DNA of 48,385 nucleotides, taken from positions 72,084-120,468 of the forward strand of contig NZ_LNAM01000153.1 in assembly GCF_001461035.1 (NCBI RefSeq). The letters run 5' to 3'. The notes beneath the pieces were generated by a model that did no database searches, was not told the DNA's origin, and worked only from the letters and a program-made list of their open reading frames with translations. Shown in pieces: positions 15,852 to 23,410 of this stretch. The first letter of the stretch is position 1, and every line of letters starts with the position of its first letter. This stretch comes from Acetivibrio ethanolgignens (GTDB lineage: Bacteria > Bacillota > Clostridia > Lachnospirales > Lachnospiraceae). A program made the position numbers and the translations under genes.

Positions 15852-16041
15852 TTCTCATTCGCTCCAATTCTTTTTCAACGCAATCTTGTATAAATGCTGA
15901 TAGTTTCATACCTTTAAACTTTGCCGCCGCTTCATACTCTTCTTTCTTGCCTTTTGCAGCCATAACAGTTATACGGTCGTACTTCTCTTTTTGATATGCA
16001 TTTACATATGCTATAGCGTCCTCTTTCTTTGCGTATGCCAT
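15847..16041 (-). CDS. Ribbon-helix-helix regulator RHH-C, 64 aa
   Basis: ATG 16041 has AGGAGG 7 nt upstream. The protein (MAYAKKEDAIAYVNAYQKEK, strand about 21-27 YDRITVM, AAKGKKEEYEAAA, then MKLSAFIQDCVEKELER) has the Arc/MetJ order. It shares its C-terminal helix pattern with RHH-B (FI..CVEKELE) but not the strand residues. Four C-type motifs surround it (15828, 16069, 16146, 16172). Likely autorepressor also acting on DUF4160-DUF2442 and on the divergent toxin-side promoter (inference). Confidence 0.8.
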   Translation of the reverse strand: MAYAKKEDAIAYVNAYQKEKYDRITVMAAKGKKEEYEAAAKFKGMKLSAFIQDCVEKELERMRK

Positions 16042-16063
16042 GTTAGCACCTCCTGTCTTTATC

Positions 16064-16092
16064 AGATTAGCATATTTAAACTTTTATGTCAA
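16064..16092 (-). promoter_or_regulatory. RHH-C promoter with embedded operator
   Basis: On the minus strand TTGACA (16092-16087), 17-nt spacer, TAATCT (16069-16064). The spacer is the C-type motif (16069-16085) almost base for base. Confidence 0.75.
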
Positions 16093-16145
16093 ACATCATC
16101 AATCCTATACATGATTATTTTACAGAAAATAATTCACAAATTTAA

Positions 16146-16195
16146 GGCATAATTAAACTTTTCTTATTGACAGCATATTTAAACTATTCTATATT
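16146..16195 (+). promoter_or_regulatory. Divergent promoter with C-type operators
   Basis: On the plus strand TTGACA (16167-16172), 17-nt spacer, TATATT (16190-16195). The C-type motif at 16172-16188 fills the spacer; another copy (GGCATAATTAAACTTTT) lies at 16146-16162. Confidence 0.7.
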
Positions 16196-16269
16196 TATAT
16201 TAACAAAGGAACATACCAATTCAAATACAGGAGGAAAACACAAGGATCTTGTACCTTGAAAATTTTAGA

Positions 16270-16298
16270 TTGCAAACCATGCCAGATACTGTTATAAT
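16270..16298 (+). promoter_or_regulatory. Promoter of holin-like toxin mRNA 2
   Basis: TTGCAA (16270-16275), 17-nt spacer, TATAAT (16293-16298), matching the toxin 1 promoter. Confidence 0.75.
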
Positions 16299-16332
16299 AT
16301 CGGCATAGGAAACCAGAGAGCCGGGCGGCTTA

Positions 16333-16379
16333 CCCTCCTACTTCGGAGGGGCTAACCCTCCAGACGAAAGAAAGGAGGG
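16333..16379 (+). promoter_or_regulatory. Ribosome-site-sequestering leader of toxin 2
   Basis: CCCTCC at 16333-16338 and 16356-16361, GGAGGG at 16345-16350 and 16374-16379, with the same order and spacing as in locus 1. The last GGAGGG is the toxin ribosome site. Confidence 0.7.
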
Positions 16380-16386
16380 GTTGCCA

Positions 16387-16482
16387 ATGGTTACATATTC
16401 TGATTTGATTCAGTTTTGTATGTTCATTGTTGCCCTTGCTGGTCTTTGCTATAAAATTTTCAAGGGTAGAGTAGGCGGATGA
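16387..16482 (+). CDS. Putative holin-like type I toxin, second copy, 31 aa
   Basis: MVTYSDLIQFCMFIVALAGL is near identical to toxin 1 for 26 residues, but the basic tail GKRK is replaced by GRVGG, because a 39-bp palindrome now covers the end of the gene. The hydrophobic segment is intact. Loss of two lysines may change membrane behaviour. It lies next to the module C operators. No antitoxin RNA was identified. Confidence 0.65.
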   Translation: MVTYSDLIQFCMFIVALAGLCYKIFKGRVGG

Positions 16483-16504
16483 AATTTTCATCCGCCTACT
16501 CTAC
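16466..16504. repeat. 39-bp palindrome overlapping the toxin 2 stop
   Basis: 19-bp arms (GTAGAGTAGGCGGATGAAA and its exact reverse complement) around one T. It forms the last codons and the stop of toxin 2. A-rich sequence, not U-rich, follows on the plus strand. Confidence 0.8.
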
Positions 16505-16550
16505 AAAAAAATAAACCGATTTGTGGTCGATTTATCTTTCGTAGCACTTG

Positions 16551-16579
16551 CACAGGACTCTCCTTTCCTGTGTTTTTTT
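16551..16579 (+). terminator. Terminator of toxin 2 mRNA
   Basis: CACAGGA/TCCTGTG stem with an 8-nt loop, followed by seven T. Confidence 0.85.
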
Positions 16580-16696
16580 GTTTTGATTACCTTTTTGATT
16601 ACCTCAAATATTTTTTTCATTTGATGTAATATATTAGGAAATGAAAAAAGCCAGTAAAATCAATGACTTCACGGCTTTTCACGAAAAAATTTTTAG

Positions 16697-16770
16697 TAGC
16701 GGGAAAGGGATTTGAACCCCCGACACCACGGGTATGAACCGTGTGCTCTAGCCAACTGAGCTATCCCGCC
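16697..16770 (-). tRNA. tRNA-Met (CAT)
   Basis: Cloverleaf on the minus strand: acceptor GGCGGGA/TCCCGCT, D arm with AGCTCAGTTGGCTAGAGC, anticodon stem CACGG/CCGTG with loop TTCATAC (anticodon CAT), T arm GGGGGTTCAAATCCC. CCA is not encoded. Sequence resembles elongator Met; an Ile2 tRNA with modified CAT cannot be excluded. Element E2 ends just beyond its 3' end. Confidence 0.93.
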
Positions 16771-16777
16771 ATATTAA

Positions 16778-16814
16778 ATACAAGATGTCCGACTTTCATC
16801 GTGACACCTTGTAT
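16778..16814 (-). terminator. 12-bp hairpin between sbcC and tRNA-Met
   Basis: ATACAAGGTGTC and GACATCTTGTAT on the minus strand pair fully with one G-U. It could end sbcDC transcription or separate it from the tRNA; no U tract follows. Confidence 0.45.
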
Positions 16815-16852
16815 ATTATATATGCTTTTGTCTTAAAAGTCAATAGCTTTTT

Positions 16853-19348
16853 TTATTTTTTTACAATATGACTTCCACTTCTTCCTTTTTCAATGACAAT
16901 CTGCTGGTCAATCCGCTCCTTTAATTCATTGATATGGGAAATAATACCAATCAGATGCTTCTGCCCGGTCAGTGACAAGAGGCTTTTCAGTGCCTGATCC
17001 AGAGACTCTTCGTCCAGGCTTCCAAAGCCCTCATCAATAAAAAGTGTATCTATACGGATACCACCAATCGAAGCCTCTATCATATCTGCCATTCCCAAAG
17101 CCAGGCAGAGTGCTGCCTTAAAGGATTCACCGCCAGAGAGAGACTTCACCGGCCGACACTTACCTGTATAATTGTCAAAAATCTCAATATCCAGACTATT
17201 GGTTGTCCTTGCATCCTCTACCCTGCGAACCTTCCGAAGCTCATACCTTCCGCTGGTCATTTCTGCCAGCCGGAGATTAGCAGATTCCAGAACCTCTTCA
17301 AAATATACCGCCAGTACATACTGCTCAAATACCAGTCTGTCCTTGTTTTTCCCTTTGGTTATGTTATCCAGGTTCTGCCAGATGCCATATTTTTCTTCTA
17401 GCTCCTGCCGTTCTGCCAAGCGGAGTTTTAAGGTCTCCCAAGCCGTTTTCAGCTTTCCAAGCCGTGCTACACTAAAATCTCTCTTCTGCTCCAGCTCCTT
17501 TATCTGACACTCCAGGCTCTTTCTTTCCACCTCCACAAAAGAAATATCTAAAGAAAGTCGTTTTGCCGTAGCTTCCAGCTTTTCTTTCAGCGTTTCCTCT
17601 ACTCTTACTCCCTCTTCAAAAATGGTTCTTTTCTCTGCTGCCTTCAAGCTCTCCTTTGACAGACGTTCCCGCAGCTTTTCTGTCTCTCCTTCTTCCCTCA
17701 GACGTCCCTTTTCTTCCTGTCTCTTCAGGGTTTCCTCCCGTTTTTCCAAAGACAACAGAAGCTTTTCCAGGCCCTTTGCTTCCTTTTCCTTGCTTTTACA
17801 ATTTTTAAGCCGCAGACAAAGCTCTTTTTCCTCCTGCTGTAAAAGACAATACTTTTCTTTTCCCTCGGCCTCATCCAGAATTCCTTCCTTTTCACAGGCC
17901 GCTTTGGTATCTGCTTTCCTCTTTTTTAAGGCACCCAGATTTTCCTGGGTGGCAGCAAAGACCTCATCCAGCCGGACACGCTCCTTTTGGGCTAATTCCT
18001 TCCAGTGGTCTACCTCCTGCTGATCCGGCACCTCCTTTGACACCTTCGCTTTATTAGGATGGCTCAGAGAGCCGCAAACCGGGCAAGGCTTTCCCTCCTC
18101 TAAAAAGCGGGCAGCCAGCCCAATTGCAGTTGAACGATAAAGCTCTTCCTTCTCCTGATACCGGGCCCTTACTTCCTTCTCCTTCTTAAGCTGAATCTCA
18201 TAGCTTTGCTTTAAGCTTTCCTGCTTCTTTTGCTCCTTTGCAAGCTCTGAAAACTCTTTTAACAAAAAAAGCAGTCCCTCTTCCTCCCTTTTTTTCTCCT
18301 TTATTGCTCCTTCTATTTCTAAAAGCTGCCTCTCCCAGCCCAAAAGCTCCTTTTGCTTTTTCTGGCTCTCCTTTTTTTCTTCTAACAGCTCCTTAAGCTC
18401 TCTTTTTTCCTTTTCCCTCTGAAGCTTATTTTTCTCCAAAAGCTCTGTCAAAGCAGTTTCCAGAGAAGCCGCCTTTACCGCCTGCTCCTCCCAGTCTTTC
18501 TTCTTCTTTTTATTTTTCTCTATCTCCCGGAAAAGCTCCTTTTCCAGCTTAAAATACTCTGCCCCCTTTTCCTCCAGCTCCTTTAAGCTCTTTCTGGTTC
18601 TTTTAAGCTCTTCCTCTACCTCTCTTTTTCTTAGCTTTTCCTTCTCCCAATCCTCCTTTACCTGATGAGCAAGCTCTGCCGGCAGAAGACCCTCTGTTTT
18701 TTCAAAGCCTGCCTGTCCCAGTAGCTCAGCCATTCTGCTGCTTAAGTCTGTAAGCCTGTCCTTCAGCCCTTTTGCCTCTTCACTAAGCCGCCTTTGCAGC
18801 TCCTCATAGGCCTTTGTCTGGAATAAGTCTCTGAATATCTCTACCCGGTCCCGGGAGCTTGCCAGTAAAAGTTCCATAAACTCTCCCTGTGCCAGCATCC
18901 CCAGCTGCTTAAACTGTTTATAATTAAATCCAAGAATTTCCTCAATCCTGTTATTTACCTCTGTAACAGTTTCTAAGGGTCTTTTGTCTTCTTCTAAAAG
19001 CAGAGCGGACTCATTGGAAAGGGTCACTCCACTCCCCCGTTTCTTCCGGCGTTCGTATTTTGGAGAGCGGCGAATGGTATACTCCTTTCCCTTGTGCCAA
19101 AACAGAAGTTCAACATAGGTCTCCGTATCCTCCTCTGCAAAATCACTTCTAAGAGAGCTCTTATCCCTCACCTGGGTACTGGCTGCCCCAAATAAAGCAT
19201 AGGTAATGCCATCAAATATCGTTGTTTTTCCACTTCCTGTCGGCCCGGTAATTAAAAATACACCGTTCCCGCCAAGCTTTGAAAAATTGACCTCCTCTCT
19301 GCCCGGATAAGGTCCAAAGCCGCTCAGTATCATATGTATTGGTCTCAT
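16853..19348 (-). CDS. sbcC: Exonuclease SbcCD subunit C (SMC-like ATPase)
   Basis: 831 residues. N-terminal Walker A GPTGSGKTTIFDGITYAL, a long coiled coil on both sides of a zinc hook (CPVCG, about residue 420), then the ABC signature SLSGGESFKAALCLALG and Walker B DTLFIDEGFGSLD. It pairs with SbcD to cut hairpins and process DNA ends. It is somewhat shorter than the 1000-residue E. coli protein, mainly in the coiled coil. It overlaps sbcD by 4 nt. Confidence 0.95.
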   Translation of the reverse strand: MRPIHMILSGFGPYPGREEVNFSKLGGNGVFLITGPTGSGKTTIFDGITYALFGAASTQVRDKSSLRSDFAEEDTETYVELLFWHKGKEYTIRRSPKYERRKKRGSGVTLSNESALLLEEDKRPLETVTEVNNRIEEILGFNYKQFKQLGMLAQGEFMELLLASSRDRVEIFRDLFQTKAYEELQRRLSEEAKGLKDRLTDLSSRMAELLGQAGFEKTEGLLPAELAHQVKEDWEKEKLRKREVEEELKRTRKSLKELEEKGAEYFKLEKELFREIEKNKKKKKDWEEQAVKAASLETALTELLEKNKLQREKEKRELKELLEEKKESQKKQKELLGWERQLLEIEGAIKEKKREEEGLLFLLKEFSELAKEQKKQESLKQSYEIQLKKEKEVRARYQEKEELYRSTAIGLAARFLEEGKPCPVCGSLSHPNKAKVSKEVPDQQEVDHWKELAQKERVRLDEVFAATQENLGALKKRKADTKAACEKEGILDEAEGKEKYCLLQQEEKELCLRLKNCKSKEKEAKGLEKLLLSLEKREETLKRQEEKGRLREEGETEKLRERLSKESLKAAEKRTIFEEGVRVEETLKEKLEATAKRLSLDISFVEVERKSLECQIKELEQKRDFSVARLGKLKTAWETLKLRLAERQELEEKYGIWQNLDNITKGKNKDRLVFEQYVLAVYFEEVLESANLRLAEMTSGRYELRKVRRVEDARTTNSLDIEIFDNYTGKCRPVKSLSGGESFKAALCLALGMADMIEASIGGIRIDTLFIDEGFGSLDEESLDQALKSLLSLTGQKHLIGIISHINELKERIDQQIVIEKGRSGSHIVKK

Positions 19349-20493
19349 AGCCTTTCCTCCTCTATTCCGGAAATCACAGCATTTAATACCTGCTTCTGCT
19401 CCTCATTAAGACTCCTCTCTGTTACCTCCTCATAAAAGTCCTCATAGATTTCCATTAGAGACTTTTTCCTAAGCTGCTGTTTTCTTACCGCTTTTTCGCC
19501 TTCCTGCCGGATATTCTTTAAAAGCTCCAGCTGCATCACATTCGGATAGCGGCTCCGCAGAGCTTCCATTGGCTCAAAAAGCTCTTTTTCATCTGTCAGA
19601 GTAACATGAAGATAATCCTCCGGGTCTGCCAGAGAAACCACCTCCTCCTTTAAAAGCTCCTTAAGGCTTCCTTTAATTTTCCGCATATCATGTAACGGCT
19701 TCAGGGGCCTGCGACTTATGGAAAGGCTGCCTTTTTCCTTTAGTTCAAGAAGCACTGCACTTTTCGCTTCACACTCGGAAAAAGAATATTTTAAAGGCGA
19801 GCCAGCATAGCATACAGCATCCCGTCCTATAGACTGTGGCCTGTGGATATGTCCCAGTGCTACATAATCAAAGCAATCAAATACCGATGCATCCACATTT
19901 TCTGTGCCACCGACAGATACCGGATATTCTGAATCTGAAAGCTTAAGTGTACTTCCACCTCCGGTAATAAAATGGTGGGTAATCAGGATATTTCTTTGTG
20001 AAGAATCTATTTTTGTATTCTTAATCACCTGCCGGATGCAGTCTGTCATCGTGCAGCCTGCCTCCATTCCCAGCACCTTCTGCATAGCAGCTACCCGCGA
20101 AAAGGGCATAAAATAAAGGTTCACCCTTCCATATTCATCCGAAAGGCTCACCTGCTTCAACGCAGCAAAAAAACCACCCTCCATAAAGAGACCGCCCTTT
20201 TCCAATATTTCCCCTGCAAATCCGATTCTCTCCGGTGAATCATGATTGCCGCTGATAACAAAAACCTTCTGTCCCAGCTTGATAAGCTGTCTTAAGAAGT
20301 CATCCAAGACCAGCACAGCGTCTGCTGTCGGCACAGAACGGTCATAAATATCCCCTGCCAGGATAACACCCTCTGTTTTTTCATCCCGGGCAATGGAAAT
20401 CACCTGATTTAAAATGTACTTCTGATCCTCCAGCATGGAAAACTCATTGATTACCTTTCCAATGTGCAAATCTGCCAGATGTAATAATTTCAT
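19345..20493 (-). CDS. sbcD: Exonuclease SbcCD subunit D (Mre11-like nuclease)
   Basis: 382 residues from ATG 20493, with AGGAAAGGAT about 7 nt upstream; the longer TTG frame to 20517 would include this ribosome site. Phosphoesterase motifs: LLHLADLHIGK, ILAGDIYDR, VISGNHDSPERI, ITHHFI and ALGHIHRPQ. These bind two metal ions for nuclease action. Operon with sbcC. Confidence 0.95.
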   Translation of the reverse strand: MKLLHLADLHIGKVINEFSMLEDQKYILNQVISIARDEKTEGVILAGDIYDRSVPTADAVLVLDDFLRQLIKLGQKVFVISGNHDSPERIGFAGEILEKGGLFMEGGFFAALKQVSLSDEYGRVNLYFMPFSRVAAMQKVLGMEAGCTMTDCIRQVIKNTKIDSSQRNILITHHFITGGGSTLKLSDSEYPVSVGGTENVDASVFDCFDYVALGHIHRPQSIGRDAVCYAGSPLKYSFSECEAKSAVLLELKEKGSLSISRRPLKPLHDMRKIKGSLKELLKEEVVSLADPEDYLHVTLTDEKELFEPMEALRSRYPNVMQLELLKNIRQEGEKAVRKQQLRKKSLMEIYEDFYEEVTERSLNEEQKQVLNAVISGIEEERL

Positions 20494-20590
20494 ATATATA
20501 ATCCTTTCCTCTTGCAAAATCCCCCAAAGTGTAGTAAATTTACATTGATATTGCTAGTTTGAAGTTTTTATCGTAGTTAAGGAGTTTTCT

Positions 20591-21448
20591 ATGTATCGTA
20601 AACGTTCATTTAAAATAAATACACTGGTTATCATAAGTTGTCTTTTATATATTGGCCTTGAATTTGCTCTGTACTATCTTACAGAGTCTGCAGCTGCTGT
20701 TTTTTTTGTTGCCCTGATAGGCAGCTTCCTTTTGGCCCATGTTTTTCTGGAAACAGCCTTTACCTATGATACCTGCTTTTTAGTCACCCTTTTTTCCGTA
20801 GTACCGGCAAGCACCCTAAGCCTTCTTATTTACTTTAACCAGACCGGCCATCTGCTTGTCTACCATGATTTTTTGCCCTATCTTTTGTTGCTTCACTGGC
20901 TGCTGCCGATGTGCTACTGCACCTTCCGTTGTCTTTTCGACCGCGGGCCACGTTTTGTCCGTTATAACAGCTTCTTTCTAAAAATGGGGATTTTATTTGG
21001 AGTATATTATATTCCAACACTGATTATCCGAAGCTTTTTTATTCCATTGGAGTTTCCTTATACCTTTACAGGAAAAGAAATAAGCCTATTTCCTTTCCTG
21101 GCAACAGCTACCCACATTGAAGATTTTATCTATACCGGTGTAGGTATTGAAGCTCTTTTGATATATGCCCTGCATATATTTTTTCTGTTTCTTCCTCTTG
21201 GCTTTTATGGCTCGATTTTGCTAAAGGATCTGCCTGTATTGCCAAAGCTTTTTTTCAGCATAGCTGTACCATTCCTTTTGGAAGGAATTACCTGGCTGTC
21301 AAAGGGTACCTTTATCATGGACGCCTGCATCTTCCGTCTGCTAGGCATCCTTTTGGGCATTCTTTTATACCAGCTAATAAATCACCTATTTCGGCTCTAT
21401 ACCCGTGAGAACTTTCTCTATGAGCGGAACCGGTATTCTTTTTTCTAA
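20591..21448 (+). CDS. Multi-pass membrane protein, possibly VanZ-like
   Basis: 285 residues with about seven or eight hydrophobic segments. The last one (DACIFRLLGILLGILLYQLI) has a glycine-spaced pattern like the end of VanZ-family proteins, but the match is weak. TTAAGGAG lies 8 nt before ATG 20591. It stands alone between sbcD (divergent) and the AI-2E gene (convergent). Function not known. Confidence 0.6.
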   Translation: MYRKRSFKINTLVIISCLLYIGLEFALYYLTESAAAVFFVALIGSFLLAHVFLETAFTYDTCFLVTLFSVVPASTLSLLIYFNQTGHLLVYHDFLPYLLLLHWLLPMCYCTFRCLFDRGPRFVRYNSFFLKMGILFGVYYIPTLIIRSFFIPLEFPYTFTGKEISLFPFLATATHIEDFIYTGVGIEALLIYALHIFFLFLPLGFYGSILLKDLPVLPKLFFSIAVPFLLEGITWLSKGTFIMDACIFRLLGILLGILLYQLINHLFRLYTRENFLYERNRYSFF

Positions 21449-21458
21449 CAGCCAAGGC

Positions 21459-22589
21459 TTATTGCCATTTTCTATATTCGTTGATATCATGCAGGATGAC
21501 CTTTGCTCCCGCAATCAGGCGGTCAAAGGCTCCTGCTTTATATAGGCTTAAGACTGCCATTCCAATTGGAATTCCCAAAATCATTCCCAGAACACCCTTT
21601 ATCCGATAACCGCTAAACATAAATACAAGAGTTGCCAGAGGACTTAATCCAATTCCATCTCCTACCAGCTTCGGCTGTAGCAGCTGATGCAGAAGCTGGC
21701 ATATCAGATAGATAATTGCCAGGCATACCGCATGGAAATATTCACCGCCGATAATATCCATAAGAGCCCATGGCCAAAGGATGGTTCCCGTTCCGAAAAA
21801 AGGAAGAAAATCCAAAAAGGCAACCAGAATTCCAAGAAAAAAGGAATAATGGACATCTAAAAGCTCAAATCCAATAAATAAAATCACAACCATAACTATC
21901 ATAATCTTAAATTGAGCTTTAAAATAAGCTCCCAGTGCTTCAATAAAATTACTTTTTATCAGATTCATGCTTTCCTTCACCGAATCCGGCAAAATCCTCT
22001 TAAAGCCTGCCACCAGCTTATCTCTATCCGCAATAAAAAAGTAGGCTGACAATATTGTAATAATCGCCATTAAAAAAACATCAGCTACATTTTTTACCAA
22101 GGAGCCTGCGACACCAAGCGTCGATACATCAATCCTGCTTATTGCTGAAGTGAGAAAGCCGCTAATACTGCTTCCCATGTCATCCAGAAAGCCTTTTGTG
22201 CTATCCGGCAGATACCGGGCTAAGCCCTCCAGATTCTTTAACGTATCACTGATATTGACCTGCAGCTCTGCAAAAATTTCCGGCAAATCCTGCATAAGAC
22301 TGATGCCTTCACGAACCAAAATTCCCAATCCAAAATACACGGCTGCCACAACAATAGCTAGGGCCGCTATAATAATCAGAGCTGAGCTATGCTTTCGCAG
22401 CATCTTCACATTTTTCTCCAGAAACCGCACTAATGGATTGGCTATCATGGAAATAATCCAGCCAATAACAAAGGGCATAAAAAACCCTAAGGCCCGCGGC
22501 ACAATAAATATCAGGACTGCCAATAAAATACCTGCACATACAAAATCTGTTAAAATCCGCATATATTTCTGGAAATTGGTCATACGCAT
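21459..22589 (-). CDS. AI-2E family transporter (YtvI/PerM-like)
   Basis: 376 residues with paired N-terminal membrane segments, a central soluble region (LPEIFAELQVNISDTLKNLE) and C-terminal segments including FLDFLPFFGTGTILWPWAL and the QPKLVGDGIGLSPL motif typical of the AI-2E exporter family. In clostridia such proteins include the sporulation protein YtvI. It starts 8 nt after the metal ABC permease and is the last gene of that run. Confidence 0.82.
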   Translation of the reverse strand: MRMTNFQKYMRILTDFVCAGILLAVLIFIVPRALGFFMPFVIGWIISMIANPLVRFLEKNVKMLRKHSSALIIIAALAIVVAAVYFGLGILVREGISLMQDLPEIFAELQVNISDTLKNLEGLARYLPDSTKGFLDDMGSSISGFLTSAISRIDVSTLGVAGSLVKNVADVFLMAIITILSAYFFIADRDKLVAGFKRILPDSVKESMNLIKSNFIEALGAYFKAQFKIMIVMVVILFIGFELLDVHYSFFLGILVAFLDFLPFFGTGTILWPWALMDIIGGEYFHAVCLAIIYLICQLLHQLLQPKLVGDGIGLSPLATLVFMFSGYRIKGVLGMILGIPIGMAVLSLYKAGAFDRLIAGAKVILHDINEYRKWQ

Positions 22590-22597
22590 CCCCTTCT

Positions 22598-23410
22598 TTA
22601 TTTTACATAAGGTTTCGCCAAAAGTGTCAGGAAAAATACAGCTGCTGCCACAATAACAATCGTAGGTCCCGCTGCCGTATTGTTATAGTAGGACAATAAA
22701 AGTCCCAGTATACCGGAAAACATAGATATAAGTATTGCATATCCATGGTATTCCCGCATATTTGATGCCAGATTCCGGCTGGAAGCTGCCGGAAGAATCA
22801 AAAGTGCATTGATAAGAAGAATTCCCACCCAGCGGATGGAGAGCATAATAACCACAGCCATCAGCACAGAAAAGCAGTTATCAATCAGCACGGTTTTGAT
22901 TTTCTTACTTCTGGCCATCGTTCCACTGATACTGTTTGCATGCAGCTCATTAAAAAAGAACAGCCAGAATATCATACACACTAAAAATACCAGCTCCAAA
23001 AGCCGGATTTCCTTTCTGGTAATACTCAGGATGTCACCTACCAAAAGAGAAGAATATTTGGAAAAATCCCCGTTTCTTGACAAAATAACAAGACCAGCTG
23101 CTGTGCCCAGAGAGGAAAACACAGAAATAATTGTATCTGTAGAAATCGTATTTTTTCGTTTAATATAGTTTAAAAGCAGTGCAAATAAAACCGCAAATAC
23201 TACCATGGAAATATTCGTGTCAGCAATTCCTAAAATAATCCCAAGAGCGATGCCAGTAAAAGCGGAATGTCCCAGAGCATCGGAAAAGAAGGCCATCCGG
23301 TTATTTACAATCACTGTACCCAGGATACCAAAAAGCGGTGTGATAATAACCATGGCCAGCAGGGCATTTTTCATAAAATCATAGGAAAGAAAGCTAAGAA
23401 GCATTTCCAT
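22598..23410 (-). CDS. Metal ABC transporter permease (ZnuB/MntB-like)
   Basis: 270 residues from ATG 23410 with GGAGGGG upstream; a longer frame would only read into znuC-like sequence. Eight or nine membrane segments, with the family stretch FFSDALGHSAFTGIALG and ALLILPAASSRNLA. It is the membrane part of a cluster 9 (zinc/manganese) importer. It overlaps the ATPase by 17 nt. Confidence 0.88.
   Translation of the reverse strand: MEMLLSFLSYDFMKNALLAMVIITPLFGILGTVIVNNRMAFFSDALGHSAFTGIALGIILGIADTNISMVVFAVLFALLLNYIKRKNTISTDTIISVFSSLGTAAGLVILSRNGDFSKYSSLLVGDILSITRKEIRLLELVFLVCMIFWLFFFNELHANSISGTMARSKKIKTVLIDNCFSVLMAVVIMLSIRWVGILLINALLILPAASSRNLASNMREYHGYAILISMFSGILGLLLSYYNNTAAGPTIVIVAAAVFFLTLLAKPYVK

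Noticed and set aside
968-16195. RHH operator repeats as a CRISPR array
   Set aside because: Repeats are 13-17 bp, unevenly spaced, inside promoters and few; there are no cas genes.
2973-16770. Duplicated tRNA ends as attachment sites
   Set aside because: I looked for second copies of the tRNA-Thr and tRNA-Met 3' ends in the window and saw none, so element limits are not proven.
17172-18023. Plus-strand serine- and leucine-rich frames opposite sbcC
   Set aside because: Shadows of the glutamate- and lysine-rich coiled coil of sbcC.
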